Source: JBBDIO01 sp040880365
GTDB taxonomy: Bacteria > Chloroflexota > Anaerolineae > Caldilineales > Caldilineaceae
DNA length: 10,717 nt
Assembly: GCA_040880365.1 (NCBI GenBank)
Contig: JBBDIO010000293.1
Span: 1 to 10,717, forward strand
Reading direction: 5' to 3'
The translations under genes and the position numbers were made by a program. The notes beneath the pieces were generated by a model. That model had not been told where the DNA came from. It ran no database searches and saw nothing but the letters and a program-made list of their open reading frames with translations. Below, piece by piece: positions 1 to 7,001 of this stretch (positions within the stretch are counted from its first letter, which is position 1; every line of letters begins with the position of its first letter).

Positions 1-802
1 GGCCCTGGGCTGCGAGCTGCTCCACAATCGCGGCCACATTGCCCGGCACCACCAGCTCATACCACAGCAGGCGCGCCATATCGGCGGGAGGCGGCGGCAC
101 ATTTGCCCCGGCCCAGAGATTTACGCCCAGGTGGTGGTGATATTGGCCCGCGGCCAGAAACAACGCCGATCCGCCATACCGTTGCATCAGGCTAAGCCCT
201 AGTCCATCGCGATAAAAACCCAGTGCGGCGTTCAGATCGCTGCCGTGCAGATGCACATGGCCCATACGCGTGCCGGGCTGCACGCCTTCCCAATCGGGAT
301 TTTCCAAAGATAGCTCGCCCAGAATGCCATACAAATCCAGCGGGTCGCTCACCATCTGCAATTCGCCATCGGCAACCGGCCATTGAGAACGCGGACGGTC
401 GCGGTATAATTCAATACCATGCCCATCGGGGTCGCGCAAATAGATCGCCTCACTCACCCCGTGATCGCTTGCGCCCTCCAGCGGAGTCTGCGTCTCTACC
501 AGGCGGCGCAACGCGTGGGCAAGGCCCAGGCGTGTGGGCGACAAAAGCGCAAAATGATATAGCCCGGCATAGCCTCGTGAAGGCCAAGGCCGGGCAGCCG
601 GCACCTGATGCAACTGGATCAACTCATAGCCATGCGCATCCAGGCGGGCATGATTATCGTCTATGCGGCGCGCAGTCAGCCCAAGACTCTGGGTGTAGAA
701 CTCGATGCTTCGATCCAGATCGCGCACAGTCAACGCAATGCGCCCCGGAATGGTATCGGGATGAATGGCAATAGATGCAGATTCTTCAATGGGTGCAGGC
801 AT
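1..802 (-). CDS. VOC-fold protein, CatE-like extradiol dioxygenase type (3' end cut by window edge)
   Basis: I read this frame from the minus strand: an open frame of 267 codons from the ATG at 802 to the edge. It holds two vicinal-oxygen-chelate modules. Module 1 (about residues 18-136) opens with GRIALTVRDL and ends with DPDGHGIELYRDRP. Module 2 (from about 178) opens with GHVHLHGSDL and contains the QYHHHLGVNLW segment. The His-containing strands of module 2 (His182/184 and 222-224) match the metal-binding positions of catechol-2,3-dioxygenase-like proteins such as Bacillus CatE. The expected Glu ligand would lie past the edge, so the metal site cannot be fully checked. Family members open catecholic rings, but many VOC paralogues have other substrates, so the substrate is unknown. 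The ATG at 802 fits the N-terminal module; only a weak purine stretch precedes it. The gene is divergent from the kinase at 1035. Family assignment is firm, exact function is not. Confidence 0.85.
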   Translation of the reverse strand, partial: MPAPIEESASIAIHPDTIPGRIALTVRDLDRSIEFYTQSLGLTARRIDDNHARLDAHGYELIQLHQVPAARPWPSRGYAGLYHFALLSPTRLGLAHALRRLVETQTPLEGASDHGVSEAIYLRDPDGHGIELYRDRPRSQWPVADGELQMVSDPLDLYGILGELSLENPDWEGVQPGTRMGHVHLHGSDLNAALGFYRDGLGLSLMQRYGGSALFLAAGQYHHHLGVNLWAGANVPPPPADMARLLWYELVVPGNVAAIVEQLAAQG

Positions 803-865
803 TGGGTCGACTCACTTTTCTGTCATGGGAAAGAGAAGTAGCGCAACCTGGGAGATGATTGCATC

Positions 866-895
866 GTTATAATCAATAATCATGCGCCATGCGAA
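866..895 (-). promoter_or_regulatory. Candidate sigma-70-type promoter for the VOC gene
   Basis: On the minus strand a -35-like TTCGCA (890-895, 4 of 6 consensus) lies 18 bases from a -10-like TATAAC (866-871, 5 of 6). It would start transcripts about 55 bases before the ATG at 802. On the plus strand the same AT-rich patch contains a perfect TATAAT (868-873), but no -35 at 16-18 bases, so a bidirectional promoter is possible but unproven. The rest of the 803-1034 gap shows only a small hairpin (GCGCA 934-938 with TGCGC 947-951). Confidence 0.35.
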
Positions 896-1021
896 AGGTT
901 TCAAAAGGCAGACAAATTCCATGGTAGGACACCGCGCATTAAACATTGCGCATGTACACTGGCGCGGCGCAACCGATCATACCCCGCAAAGCATCAACCT
1001 GGGAAAACGTTTGCAGTGAGG

Positions 1022-1027
1022 TACAAT
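1022..1027 (+). promoter_or_regulatory. Candidate -10 box just ahead of the kinase gene
   Basis: TACAAT lies 7 bases before the ATG at 1035. A transcript starting at the usual distance would begin at or next to the start codon, which implies leaderless translation. No Shine-Dalgarno-like sequence is visible before this ATG, which agrees. I see no good -35 hexamer at 16-18 bases, so the box may be chance. Confidence 0.3.
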
Positions 1028-1034
1028 AGCTATT

Positions 1035-2471
1035 ATGAATCAGATGCTTCAACTAGGCCAAACCGTTCAAAGTCGGTCTGCCGACATTCAACTCACAGTC
1101 AAGAGTTTTGTCGGCGGCGGCGGACAAGGGGAAGTCTACGCCGCGGAAGTTGGTAACCCAGCCGTGGGTGACCAATCGGGTAGTGCCCAGCCTGTGGCGT
1201 TGAAATGGTTCTTTCCCCATTATTTGCGTCAGGATAACCGCCTGCGCGAACGGCTGGAACGCGCGATCCAGACGGGTGCGCCCAGCGACCGCTTTCTCTG
1301 GCCCATGGAAATTGTCAGTATGCCCGGCATCAAAGGCTTTGGCTATCTCATGCCGCTGCGCGAGGCGCGCTTCCAGGGCATGATCGATCTGGTGACTCGC
1401 CGCGCAGAGCCATCGTTCTACGCCCTCGCGACCGCAGGCTTCGAGCTTGCCAACAGCTTTCTGCAACTCCACGCCAAAGGGCTGTGCTATCGCGATATTT
1501 CGTTTGGCAATGTCTTCTTCGACCCAACCACCGGCGAAGTGCGCATTTGCGACAATGACAACGTGGACATCGATGGCAAGCCCGGCACCATCGGCGGCAC
1601 GCCCCGCTTCATGGCGCCCGAAATTGTGCGCGGCGAAGCGGTGCCCAATGCCCAGACCGACCTCTTTTCCCTGGCTGTGCTCATGTTCTATCTGCTCATG
1701 AACCATCACCCCCTGGAAGGCGCAAAAGAAGCCGCCATTCGCTGTTTCGATCTGCCCGCGATGACGCGGCTCTATGGCGAAGAACCTGTCTTCATCTTTG
1801 ATCCCCAGGATAGCAGCAATCGCCCGGTCCCGGGCCTGCACGATAACGCCGCGGCATTCTGGCCCGTCTACCCCACATTTATCCGCGACCTGTTTACGCG
1901 CGCCTTTACCATCGGCCTTCACGACCCCGCGCATGGGCGCGTGCGCGAAAGCGAATGGCGCGCCGCATTGGTCCGTCTGCGCGATAGCCTCTACTATTGC
2001 GTGAACTGTGGCGCCGAAAATTTCTACGACGCCGAGGCCCTGCGCGCCGGGCACACGCCGACAGGCAATGGAAATTCTGCCGCGAGAGCTGCCGGTGATG
2101 TCTCTGGAACGGCTGCCGCCTTGCACAGTGGCGGCGTTTGCTGGTCTTGCGCCCAGCCGCTGCGCCTGCCGCCCCGCATTCGCATCACGCGCGCCGGCAC
2201 CGCGACCGTCGTCCTGCTCAACCACGACCGCAAACTCTATGGTCATCACTTCGACAGCGCTGCCGCCTACGATTTCAGTACGCCCTGGGCCGAAATCGCG
2301 CTGCACCCCAGCCAGCCCAACATCTGGGGCTTGCGTAACCTGTCGCCCGAAAAATGGGTCGCCACCAAAGCCGATGGCGATGTCACCGACGTGCCCACCG
2401 GGCGCAGCGTGACCCTTGCGCCCGGACTGAAGTTGCAGATCGGCGCCAGCGAAGCGGAAGTTCGCCTGTGA
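1035..2471 (+). CDS. Ser/Thr-type protein kinase with zinc ribbon and FHA-like C-terminal domain (TerY-P-triad kinase type)
   Basis: The protein has 478 residues and no transmembrane segment, so it is predicted cytosolic. The kinase domain spans about residues 20-318: glycine loop VGGGGQGEVY (26-35), ATP-binding Lys57 in VALKWF, catalytic loop YRDISFGNV (152-160, Asp154 and Asn159), CDNDNV (172-177) in place of DFG, and GTPRFMAPE (188-196). The catalytic loop lacks the usual Lys two residues after Asp. Two CxxC pairs (322/325 and 369/372) form a zinc ribbon whose halves are separated by a Gly/Ala/Ser-rich stretch. Residues 380-478 are beta-rich, with NIWGLRNLS and a closing pattern like an FHA domain. 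From family knowledge, this order matches the kinase of TerY-like vWA/PP2C/kinase triads; that match is from memory. It heads a plus-strand cluster, with the SH3 membrane protein 120 bases downstream. Phosphorylation targets are unknown. Confidence 0.88.
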   Translation: MNQMLQLGQTVQSRSADIQLTVKSFVGGGGQGEVYAAEVGNPAVGDQSGSAQPVALKWFFPHYLRQDNRLRERLERAIQTGAPSDRFLWPMEIVSMPGIKGFGYLMPLREARFQGMIDLVTRRAEPSFYALATAGFELANSFLQLHAKGLCYRDISFGNVFFDPTTGEVRICDNDNVDIDGKPGTIGGTPRFMAPEIVRGEAVPNAQTDLFSLAVLMFYLLMNHHPLEGAKEAAIRCFDLPAMTRLYGEEPVFIFDPQDSSNRPVPGLHDNAAAFWPVYPTFIRDLFTRAFTIGLHDPAHGRVRESEWRAALVRLRDSLYYCVNCGAENFYDAEALRAGHTPTGNGNSAARAAGDVSGTAAALHSGGVCWSCAQPLRLPPRIRITRAGTATVVLLNHDRKLYGHHFDSAAAYDFSTPWAEIALHPSQPNIWGLRNLSPEKWVATKADGDVTDVPTGRSVTLAPGLKLQIGASEAEVRL

Positions 2472-2550
2472 TGCTTCAGTCGAACGCCGGTCCGCCCCAG
2501 TTCTGCGCGATTGGGATGGGCGCTTTCACGATTGGCACAACCGGAATGGG

Positions 2551-2577
2551 CGCTACCCCCCGGCAGGCGCGGTAGCG
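2551..2577 (+). other. Hairpin between kinase and SH3 protein genes
   Basis: CGCTACC (2551-2557) pairs perfectly with GGTAGCG (2571-2577) around a 13-base loop. It ends 14 bases before the ATG at 2592 and has no following T-run, so it is not a standard terminator. It could be an RNA processing or translation-control hairpin within a kinase-SH3 transcript. Confidence 0.35.
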
Positions 2578-2591
2578 AGTAGACTGCACCC

Positions 2592-3947
2592 ATGACCATG
2601 CACGAAAAGCCACGCCGCACGCTGGCAAAAATCATAGAGCAATATGGCGATGAACTGATTGGCGATCCCCGCCGCACCGAAGCCCTGCTCAACGACCTTT
2701 GCGGCAAATATACGCGCGAGATTTTTGTGCTGGTGCAGGCCCAGCGCCGGCGCGTGCCGCGGGAATTGCGCGATGCCCCCGGCTGGATGCCCCTGGGCAC
2801 CACCATCAGCCGTCTGACCCAAAACCTGGAAAACCAGCTTGCCCTGACCCCCGAAGCCGCGGCCTGGGCAGTTGATGCCTGGACGCTGGCATTGGGCCTG
2901 CGCGAGGAAACGCCGCCTGTGCCCTGGTACCAGCGGCTTCCCGGTGTGCGCGGGGCCGATTCCGAACCCGCCACACAGCCCGCGAAATCTTCCGCGACAC
3001 CTACTGCGCCGTCGCGCGCCGCGCGCCCGGGTGGAAGGCTGAAAATCCCCAACCGCGACCCCAATCCAATCAGCGGACAAAACGCGCCAAATGATGTACA
3101 ATCCACGAATACCAGCGCACACAATGGGGGAAAGGCTGGTCCGACATCAGCCGCCGCGCCGCTATCTGCATCCAATGCCAGCCGCCCACGAGTGCGCAGA
3201 ATTCAGGTTCCGACCTATTTTCGCAAACAAGCGCCCAGTCTGCTACTCTGGACGACCGTCTTTTTGATGAGCCTGACGCTGGGTTGGGCCGCCTGGAACG
3301 ACGCCCCTATTTCTTTGGGATTGCCCAACAACGCCACTCAGGCCGATCGCGATGCGCTGCCCACAGCGGTTGCCACAGAGACTGCAATAGAAAATGGGCC
3401 TGCCAGCCTGCCGCCGGTAGCAATTGCGTCACAAACGCCTGTCGTAGGTCATGCGCTGCTCAATACGCTCTATGCGCCACCCGTCGCGGCACGGGTCATC
3501 GCCGATCCGGTTTTGAATATTCGACAAGCGCCCTCGCTGGATAGCGCACGTGCCGGCGGTGTGAGCATCGGCGCCAATGTAACGGTCATCCGGTACAGCC
3601 CCGACGCCCAATGGGTCGAGATCAATGCGCCCGTTGCCGGCTGGGTCAGCGCCGAATTTCTGGCATTTACCGGCCAAAGCGAAAACGCAGGTAGCATTGA
3701 TGTACGGATTCGCCTGGGCACAGGTCGCGTTGCGCCCCAACGCGGGGCCGCATTGTTGCACACAATGCCCGCAATTGCCGCCACCGAGGGCGCACAACTC
3801 GCCGCCGGGACCGATATTATCGTGATTGCCACCACCCTGAATGAAGAATGGGTCCAAATCGCCGCACCGACAGTCGGCTGGCTTCAGTCCAGCGCCATCG
3901 AATTCTATACCGATGCCACACCAGCCGCAGTGGGCCTGCAACCGTGA
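2592..3947 (+). CDS. Single-pass membrane protein: helical N-terminal domain, TM helix, two bacterial SH3-like domains
   Basis: The protein has 451 residues. Residues 8-103 form a compact helical domain (LAKIIEQYGDELIGDPRR, then LLNDLCGKYTREIFVLVQ and AAAWAVDAWTLALGL). I recognise this type from N-termini of regulatory proteins of Chloroflexota, cyanobacteria and actinobacteria, but cannot name it with certainty. Residues 110-200 are Pro/Ala/Ser/Asn-rich and probably disordered. A basic stretch (199-212) precedes a hydrophobic helix (about 215-235), which by the positive-inside rule places the helical domain in the cytosol and the C-terminus outside. Residues 298-358 are a bacterial SH3 domain (VLNIRQAPSLDS ... 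WVEINAPVAGWVSAEFL). Residues 368-438 are a second, more degenerate copy (EEWVQIAAPTVGWLQSSAI). Such domains often bind cell-wall or extracellular ligands. It follows the kinase and sits 6 bases before the DUF1905 gene, so it may be the sensor or a target of the kinase. An alternative start is Met3 (2598). Confidence 0.8.
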   Translation: MTMHEKPRRTLAKIIEQYGDELIGDPRRTEALLNDLCGKYTREIFVLVQAQRRRVPRELRDAPGWMPLGTTISRLTQNLENQLALTPEAAAWAVDAWTLALGLREETPPVPWYQRLPGVRGADSEPATQPAKSSATPTAPSRAARPGGRLKIPNRDPNPISGQNAPNDVQSTNTSAHNGGKAGPTSAAAPLSASNASRPRVRRIQVPTYFRKQAPSLLLWTTVFLMSLTLGWAAWNDAPISLGLPNNATQADRDALPTAVATETAIENGPASLPPVAIASQTPVVGHALLNTLYAPPVAARVIADPVLNIRQAPSLDSARAGGVSIGANVTVIRYSPDAQWVEINAPVAGWVSAEFLAFTGQSENAGSIDVRIRLGTGRVAPQRGAALLHTMPAIAATEGAQLAAGTDIIVIATTLNEEWVQIAAPTVGWLQSSAIEFYTDATPAAVGLQP

Positions 3948-3953
3948 GCATAC

Positions 3954-4238
3954 ATGAACCTTAAATTCACCGGCAACATCTGGTTTTGGAAGGGTCCGGC
4001 TCCCTTTTATTTCGTCACCGTGCCGCCGCCCGAATGTGAAGAACTGCGCGCCATATCCCCCACCGTCACCTATGGCTGGGGCATGATTCCGGTGACAGCT
4101 AAAATCGGCAAAACCGCGTGGACGACGGCTCTCTTTCCCAAAGATGGCAGCTACATCGTACCCATCAAAACACGGATACGCGTGGCCGAAGAGCTTGACG
4201 AAGACGACACGGTAACCATCGAGCTTGAGGTAGGCTGA
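3954..4238 (+). CDS. DUF1905 family protein
   Basis: This 94-residue protein matches the DUF1905 family pattern from end to end: FTGNIWFWKGPAPFYFVTVP near the start, YGWGMIPVTAKIG in the middle, TALFPKDGSYIVPIK, and an acidic end. The family is a small beta-rich domain of unknown biochemical function. It occurs alone, as here, or next to YdeI/OmpD-associated-type proteins, which are not present in this window. The start lies 6 bases after the stop of the SH3 protein gene, so the two are almost certainly co-transcribed. Only a weak GTGAG precedes the ATG, which suggests translation is helped by the upstream ribosome. No signal peptide or membrane helix is visible, so it should be cytosolic. 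Confidence 0.85.
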   Translation: MNLKFTGNIWFWKGPAPFYFVTVPPPECEELRAISPTVTYGWGMIPVTAKIGKTAWTTALFPKDGSYIVPIKTRIRVAEELDEDDTVTIELEVG

Positions 4239-4265
4239 CACCCGCCTGCGTCGGAAAACGTCCAC

Positions 4266-4308
4266 GGGGCATCACACCCAATAGGGTGCAAGCCGGTGCC
4301 CCTGTTTT
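4266..4308 (+). terminator. Possible terminator or attenuator between the DUF1905 gene and hflX
   Basis: GGGGCA (4266-4271) pairs with TGCCCC (4297-4302). Inside it CACCC (4275-4279) pairs with GGGTG (4284-4288) around a four-base loop. TTTT follows at 4305-4308. The U-run is short and the outer stem has only six pairs, so termination would be partial. It could end the kinase operon or attenuate transcription entering hflX. Confidence 0.4.
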
Positions 4309-4418
4309 GACGGAGTTTCATAAAAACGTCACTTGGAACGGTAAATTGCTGATTCACAAAGGCCTGTCACACGGGGCCACCCAAGCCTAGCCTAGATCGC
4401 AGAGAAAAACCGACTGCC

Positions 4419-5924
4419 ATGTCACATACAACGTCCGACGAGTTTGATGATTTTGAAGAGTTTGAAGAGTTCGCATACGAAGAAGACTTCGGCACGGATG
4501 AGGTCACAGATGAGGTCACGGATGAGACCAGAGCCAGGTCATCGCGTTCGCGCAAAACTGCCCACCGCGACAACCTGGGTCTGATGGCAACCGAATCGGA
4601 GACCGAACGCGCCGTCCTGGTTGCCGTTTCGCTGAACAATCGCCCGGAACTGCTGGATATTGACGACTCCCTGGCAGAGTTGGGCCTGCTCGCGACCACT
4701 GCCGGGGCGGTTGTGGTTGGCGAAATCTCCCAGCGGCTGAACGACCCCAACCCGGCAACCCTCATCGGGACAGGCAAACTGGAAGAATTACAGAGCGCGG
4801 TTGCCGAATTGCAGGCCAATCTGGTCATCTTTGATGACGAGCTTTCGCCCCGCCAACAGCGCGAAATCGAACGCGTGCTGGGCGAAGAGATCAAAGTGCT
4901 GGATCGCACCGCGCTGATTCTGGATATTTTTGCCCACCATGCGCGCACGCGTGAAGGCGCGGTGCAGGTAGAACTGGCCCAATATGAATATCGCCTGCCG
5001 CGCCTGACGCGCGCCTGGACCCATCTCGCGCGCCAGGCGGGTGGACGGGCCGGTGGCGCGGGCGGCGGTGTGGGTGTGCGCGGGCCGGGTGAAACCCAGC
5101 TGGAAGTCGACCGCCGGGAAATCAGCCGCCGCATCGCCTTTCTCAAAAAGCAGCTGGAAGATATCCGCAAACATCGCGACCAATATCGTCGCCAGCGACG
5201 AAAATCGGGCATTCCCGTCGTGGCGCTGGTCGGCTATACCAACGCGGGCAAAAGCACATTGCTCAATGCCATTACCAGCGCACACGTGCGCGCCGAAGAT
5301 CAGCTCTTCGCCACCCTGGATCCCACCACGCGGCGCATGGCGTTGCCCAGCGGACATGTAGTGCTCATGACCGATACCGTCGGCTTTATCCAGAAACTGC
5401 CGACTCAGCTGGTCGCCGCGTTCCGCGCCACGCTGGAAGAAGTGACCCAGGCCGATGTGCTCATCCATGTAGTCGATGCGTCGCATGTGAACATGGATGC
5501 CCAGGTGGCCGCGGTGGAAGAAGTGCTGGAAGATTTGGGCGCAGGCGGCAAAACCGTGCTCACTGCACTCAATAAAATTGATCGCCTGGACCGCAGCGAT
5601 CCCAGCCATGTCACCTGGCTGGAAGGCGCGGTACACGACTATGCCAACGCAGTGCCCCTCAGTGCGCGCACAGGCGAAGGCGTGCCCGCACTGCTGGACA
5701 AGCTGGACGAGATACTGCGCCTGCAAATGGTGCCCGTCGATTTGCTGATCCCGTATGAAAAAGGTGAACTGGTGGCGTTGGCACATGAACACGGCTTTGT
5801 GGAAAACGAAGAACACACCAACACCGGCACGCACATCTCCGGCCGCTTGCCCGTCGATTTAGCCGGTCGCTTTTCCGCCTATTGGACGGGCAACCACCCC
5901 GAAACACAAATCGAAGCGGAATAG
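4419..5924 (+). CDS. hflX: GTPase HflX
   Basis: HflX binds the 50S subunit and splits or rescues stalled ribosomes under stress, in the cytosol. The 501-residue protein shows the family layout. An N-terminal domain runs from about residue 63 to 175 and includes ATLIGTGKLEEL. A helical linker carries the glycine-rich HflX signature (GGRAGGAGGG, then RGPGETQLE, 208-228). The G domain has G1 GYTNAGKST (272-280), switch I around FATLDPTTR (297-305), G3 DTVGF (319-323), G4 NKID (385-388) and G5 SA (415-416). A C-terminal segment follows (PYEKGELVALAH onward). The first 55 or so residues are an extra acidic extension (DEFDDFEEFEEF) not needed for the fold; Met56 is an alternative start with a more typical length. 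No clear Shine-Dalgarno sequence precedes 4419. The 180-base leader holds hairpins. Confidence 0.95.
   Translation: MSHTTSDEFDDFEEFEEFAYEEDFGTDEVTDEVTDETRARSSRSRKTAHRDNLGLMATESETERAVLVAVSLNNRPELLDIDDSLAELGLLATTAGAVVVGEISQRLNDPNPATLIGTGKLEELQSAVAELQANLVIFDDELSPRQQREIERVLGEEIKVLDRTALILDIFAHHARTREGAVQVELAQYEYRLPRLTRAWTHLARQAGGRAGGAGGGVGVRGPGETQLEVDRREISRRIAFLKKQLEDIRKHRDQYRRQRRKSGIPVVALVGYTNAGKSTLLNAITSAHVRAEDQLFATLDPTTRRMALPSGHVVLMTDTVGFIQKLPTQLVAAFRATLEEVTQADVLIHVVDASHVNMDAQVAAVEEVLEDLGAGGKTVLTALNKIDRLDRSDPSHVTWLEGAVHDYANAVPLSARTGEGVPALLDKLDEILRLQMVPVDLLIPYEKGELVALAHEHGFVENEEHTNTGTHISGRLPVDLAGRFSAYWTGNHPETQIEAE
4497..4526 (+). repeat. hflX: 12-bp tandem repeat inside hflX
   Basis: GATGAGGTCACA and GATGAGGTCACG follow each other directly, then a half copy GATGAG. 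They encode DEVTDEVTDE in the acidic N-terminal extension. Just upstream, two 9-base copies (GAAGAGTTT 4455-4463, GAAGAGTTC 4464-4472) encode EEFEEF. The unit lengths are multiples of three, so copy-number change would keep the frame. Confidence 0.85.
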
Positions 5925-5970
5925 GGTTGAAGGCGCGTTGGATCGGGCTGGCCCAACTAGCAAAACTTAA

Positions 5971-5976
5971 AAAGGA
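5971..5976 (+). promoter_or_regulatory. Ribosome binding site of the hydroxyacid dehydrogenase gene
   Basis: AAAGGA lies 6 bases before the ATG at 5983. It is one of only two clear Shine-Dalgarno sequences in the window and fixes this start. Confidence 0.75.
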
Positions 5977-5982
5977 CCCGCC

Positions 5983-6948
5983 ATGAGCAAAGCAACCGTC
6001 GTCGTCACCCGTCGCATTCCCGCCCCTGCGCTGGCATATATCAACGAGCACTGCACCATGCGTCTGTGGGATTCCGACGACAGCATTCCCCGCGCCACCC
6101 TGCTGGATTGGGTCCAGGGCAGCGACGGCATTTTGTGTTTGCTCACCGAAGCCATCAACGCCGAACTGCTCGAAGCCGCCGGTCCGCAACTGCGGGTGGT
6201 GAGCACCATGTCCGTAGGCTTCGACCATATTGATATGGAAGCCTGCCGCGCCCGCGGCGTGCAGGTGGGCAACACACCCGGTGTGCTCACCGAAACCACT
6301 GCGGATCTCACCATTGCGCTCTTGCTCGCCACCGCGCGACGCCTCACCGAAGCCCACGACGCGGTGCGCAATGGCGAATGGTCTACCTGGCAGCCCGAAT
6401 GGATGGCGGGCTATGATGTCTATGGCAGCACAGTCGGCATTATCGGCCTGGGACGCATTGGTATGGCATTCGCCCGCCGTCTGGCCGGTTTCAACTGTCG
6501 TCTGCTCTATACCAACCCCACGCCCGCCCCCGGCCGCGCCGCCGAAGTAGGCGCCCTCTATGTGGAAATGGACGAACTGCTCGCTACCAGTGACTTTATT
6601 TCCATCCACTGCCAGCTTTCGCCAGAAACCCGCGACCTGTTTAATCCCGACGCATTTGCCAAAATGAAAAAGTCGGCCATTCTGATCAACACCAGCCGGG
6701 GCGGTGTTGTCGATCAGGACGCGCTCTACACCGCGCTGACCACGGGTGAAATCGCCGGCGCGGGGTTGGATGTGACCACCCCCGAACCGCTGCTCGCCGA
6801 CCATCCCCTGGTAGCCCTGCCCAACTGCCTGATCCTGCCCCACATCGGCAGCGCATCGCACGCCACACGCACAAAAATGGCCCTGCTGGCTGCGCAAAAT
6901 TTGGTGGCGGGTGTCGCGGGCAACTCGCTGCCTGCCGCAGTCGGCTAG
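5983..6948 (+). CDS. D-2-hydroxyacid dehydrogenase, glyoxylate/hydroxypyruvate reductase type
   Basis: The protein has 321 residues, the usual family length, and reduces 2-oxo acids such as glyoxylate or hydroxypyruvate with NAD(P)H in the cytosol. The substrate domain begins VVVTRRIPAPAL and includes VVSTMSVGFDHID (72-84). The nucleotide domain has the Rossmann glycine motif GLGRIG (155-160). The catalytic set is complete: Arg239 in INTSRGGVVD, Glu268 in TTPEPL and His287 in LPHIGSAS. The strand after the glycine motif ends in LLYTNPTP without an acidic residue, which would permit NADP(H) use; cofactor choice is inference. The phosphoglycerate-dehydrogenase ACT domain is absent. It lies 58 bases after hflX with its own good ribosome site, so it may be co-transcribed or independent. 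Closest functional reading is glyoxylate/hydroxypyruvate reductase; other 2-oxo acids are possible. Confidence 0.92.
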   Translation: MSKATVVVTRRIPAPALAYINEHCTMRLWDSDDSIPRATLLDWVQGSDGILCLLTEAINAELLEAAGPQLRVVSTMSVGFDHIDMEACRARGVQVGNTPGVLTETTADLTIALLLATARRLTEAHDAVRNGEWSTWQPEWMAGYDVYGSTVGIIGLGRIGMAFARRLAGFNCRLLYTNPTPAPGRAAEVGALYVEMDELLATSDFISIHCQLSPETRDLFNPDAFAKMKKSAILINTSRGGVVDQDALYTALTTGEIAGAGLDVTTPEPLLADHPLVALPNCLILPHIGSASHATRTKMALLAAQNLVAGVAGNSLPAAVG

Positions 6949-7001
6949 CTGCGCCAGCAAGCTCGCCGGCGACCCAGACCATGATAATAGGGCTATATAT
7001 T

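Noticed and set aside
223..774. 183-codon plus-strand frame at the left end
   Set aside because: Shadow of the minus-strand VOC gene, whose two-domain translation is convincing.
1053..2306. 417-codon open frame on the minus strand, opposite the kinase
   Set aside because: The kinase frame carries all family motifs; the opposite frame is a product of high-GC codon bias.
4266..4310. Resemblance of the hflX leader to a B12-box (GGTGC then CCGGTGC)
   Set aside because: The conserved core of cobalamin riboswitches is absent and the downstream gene makes no sense as a target.
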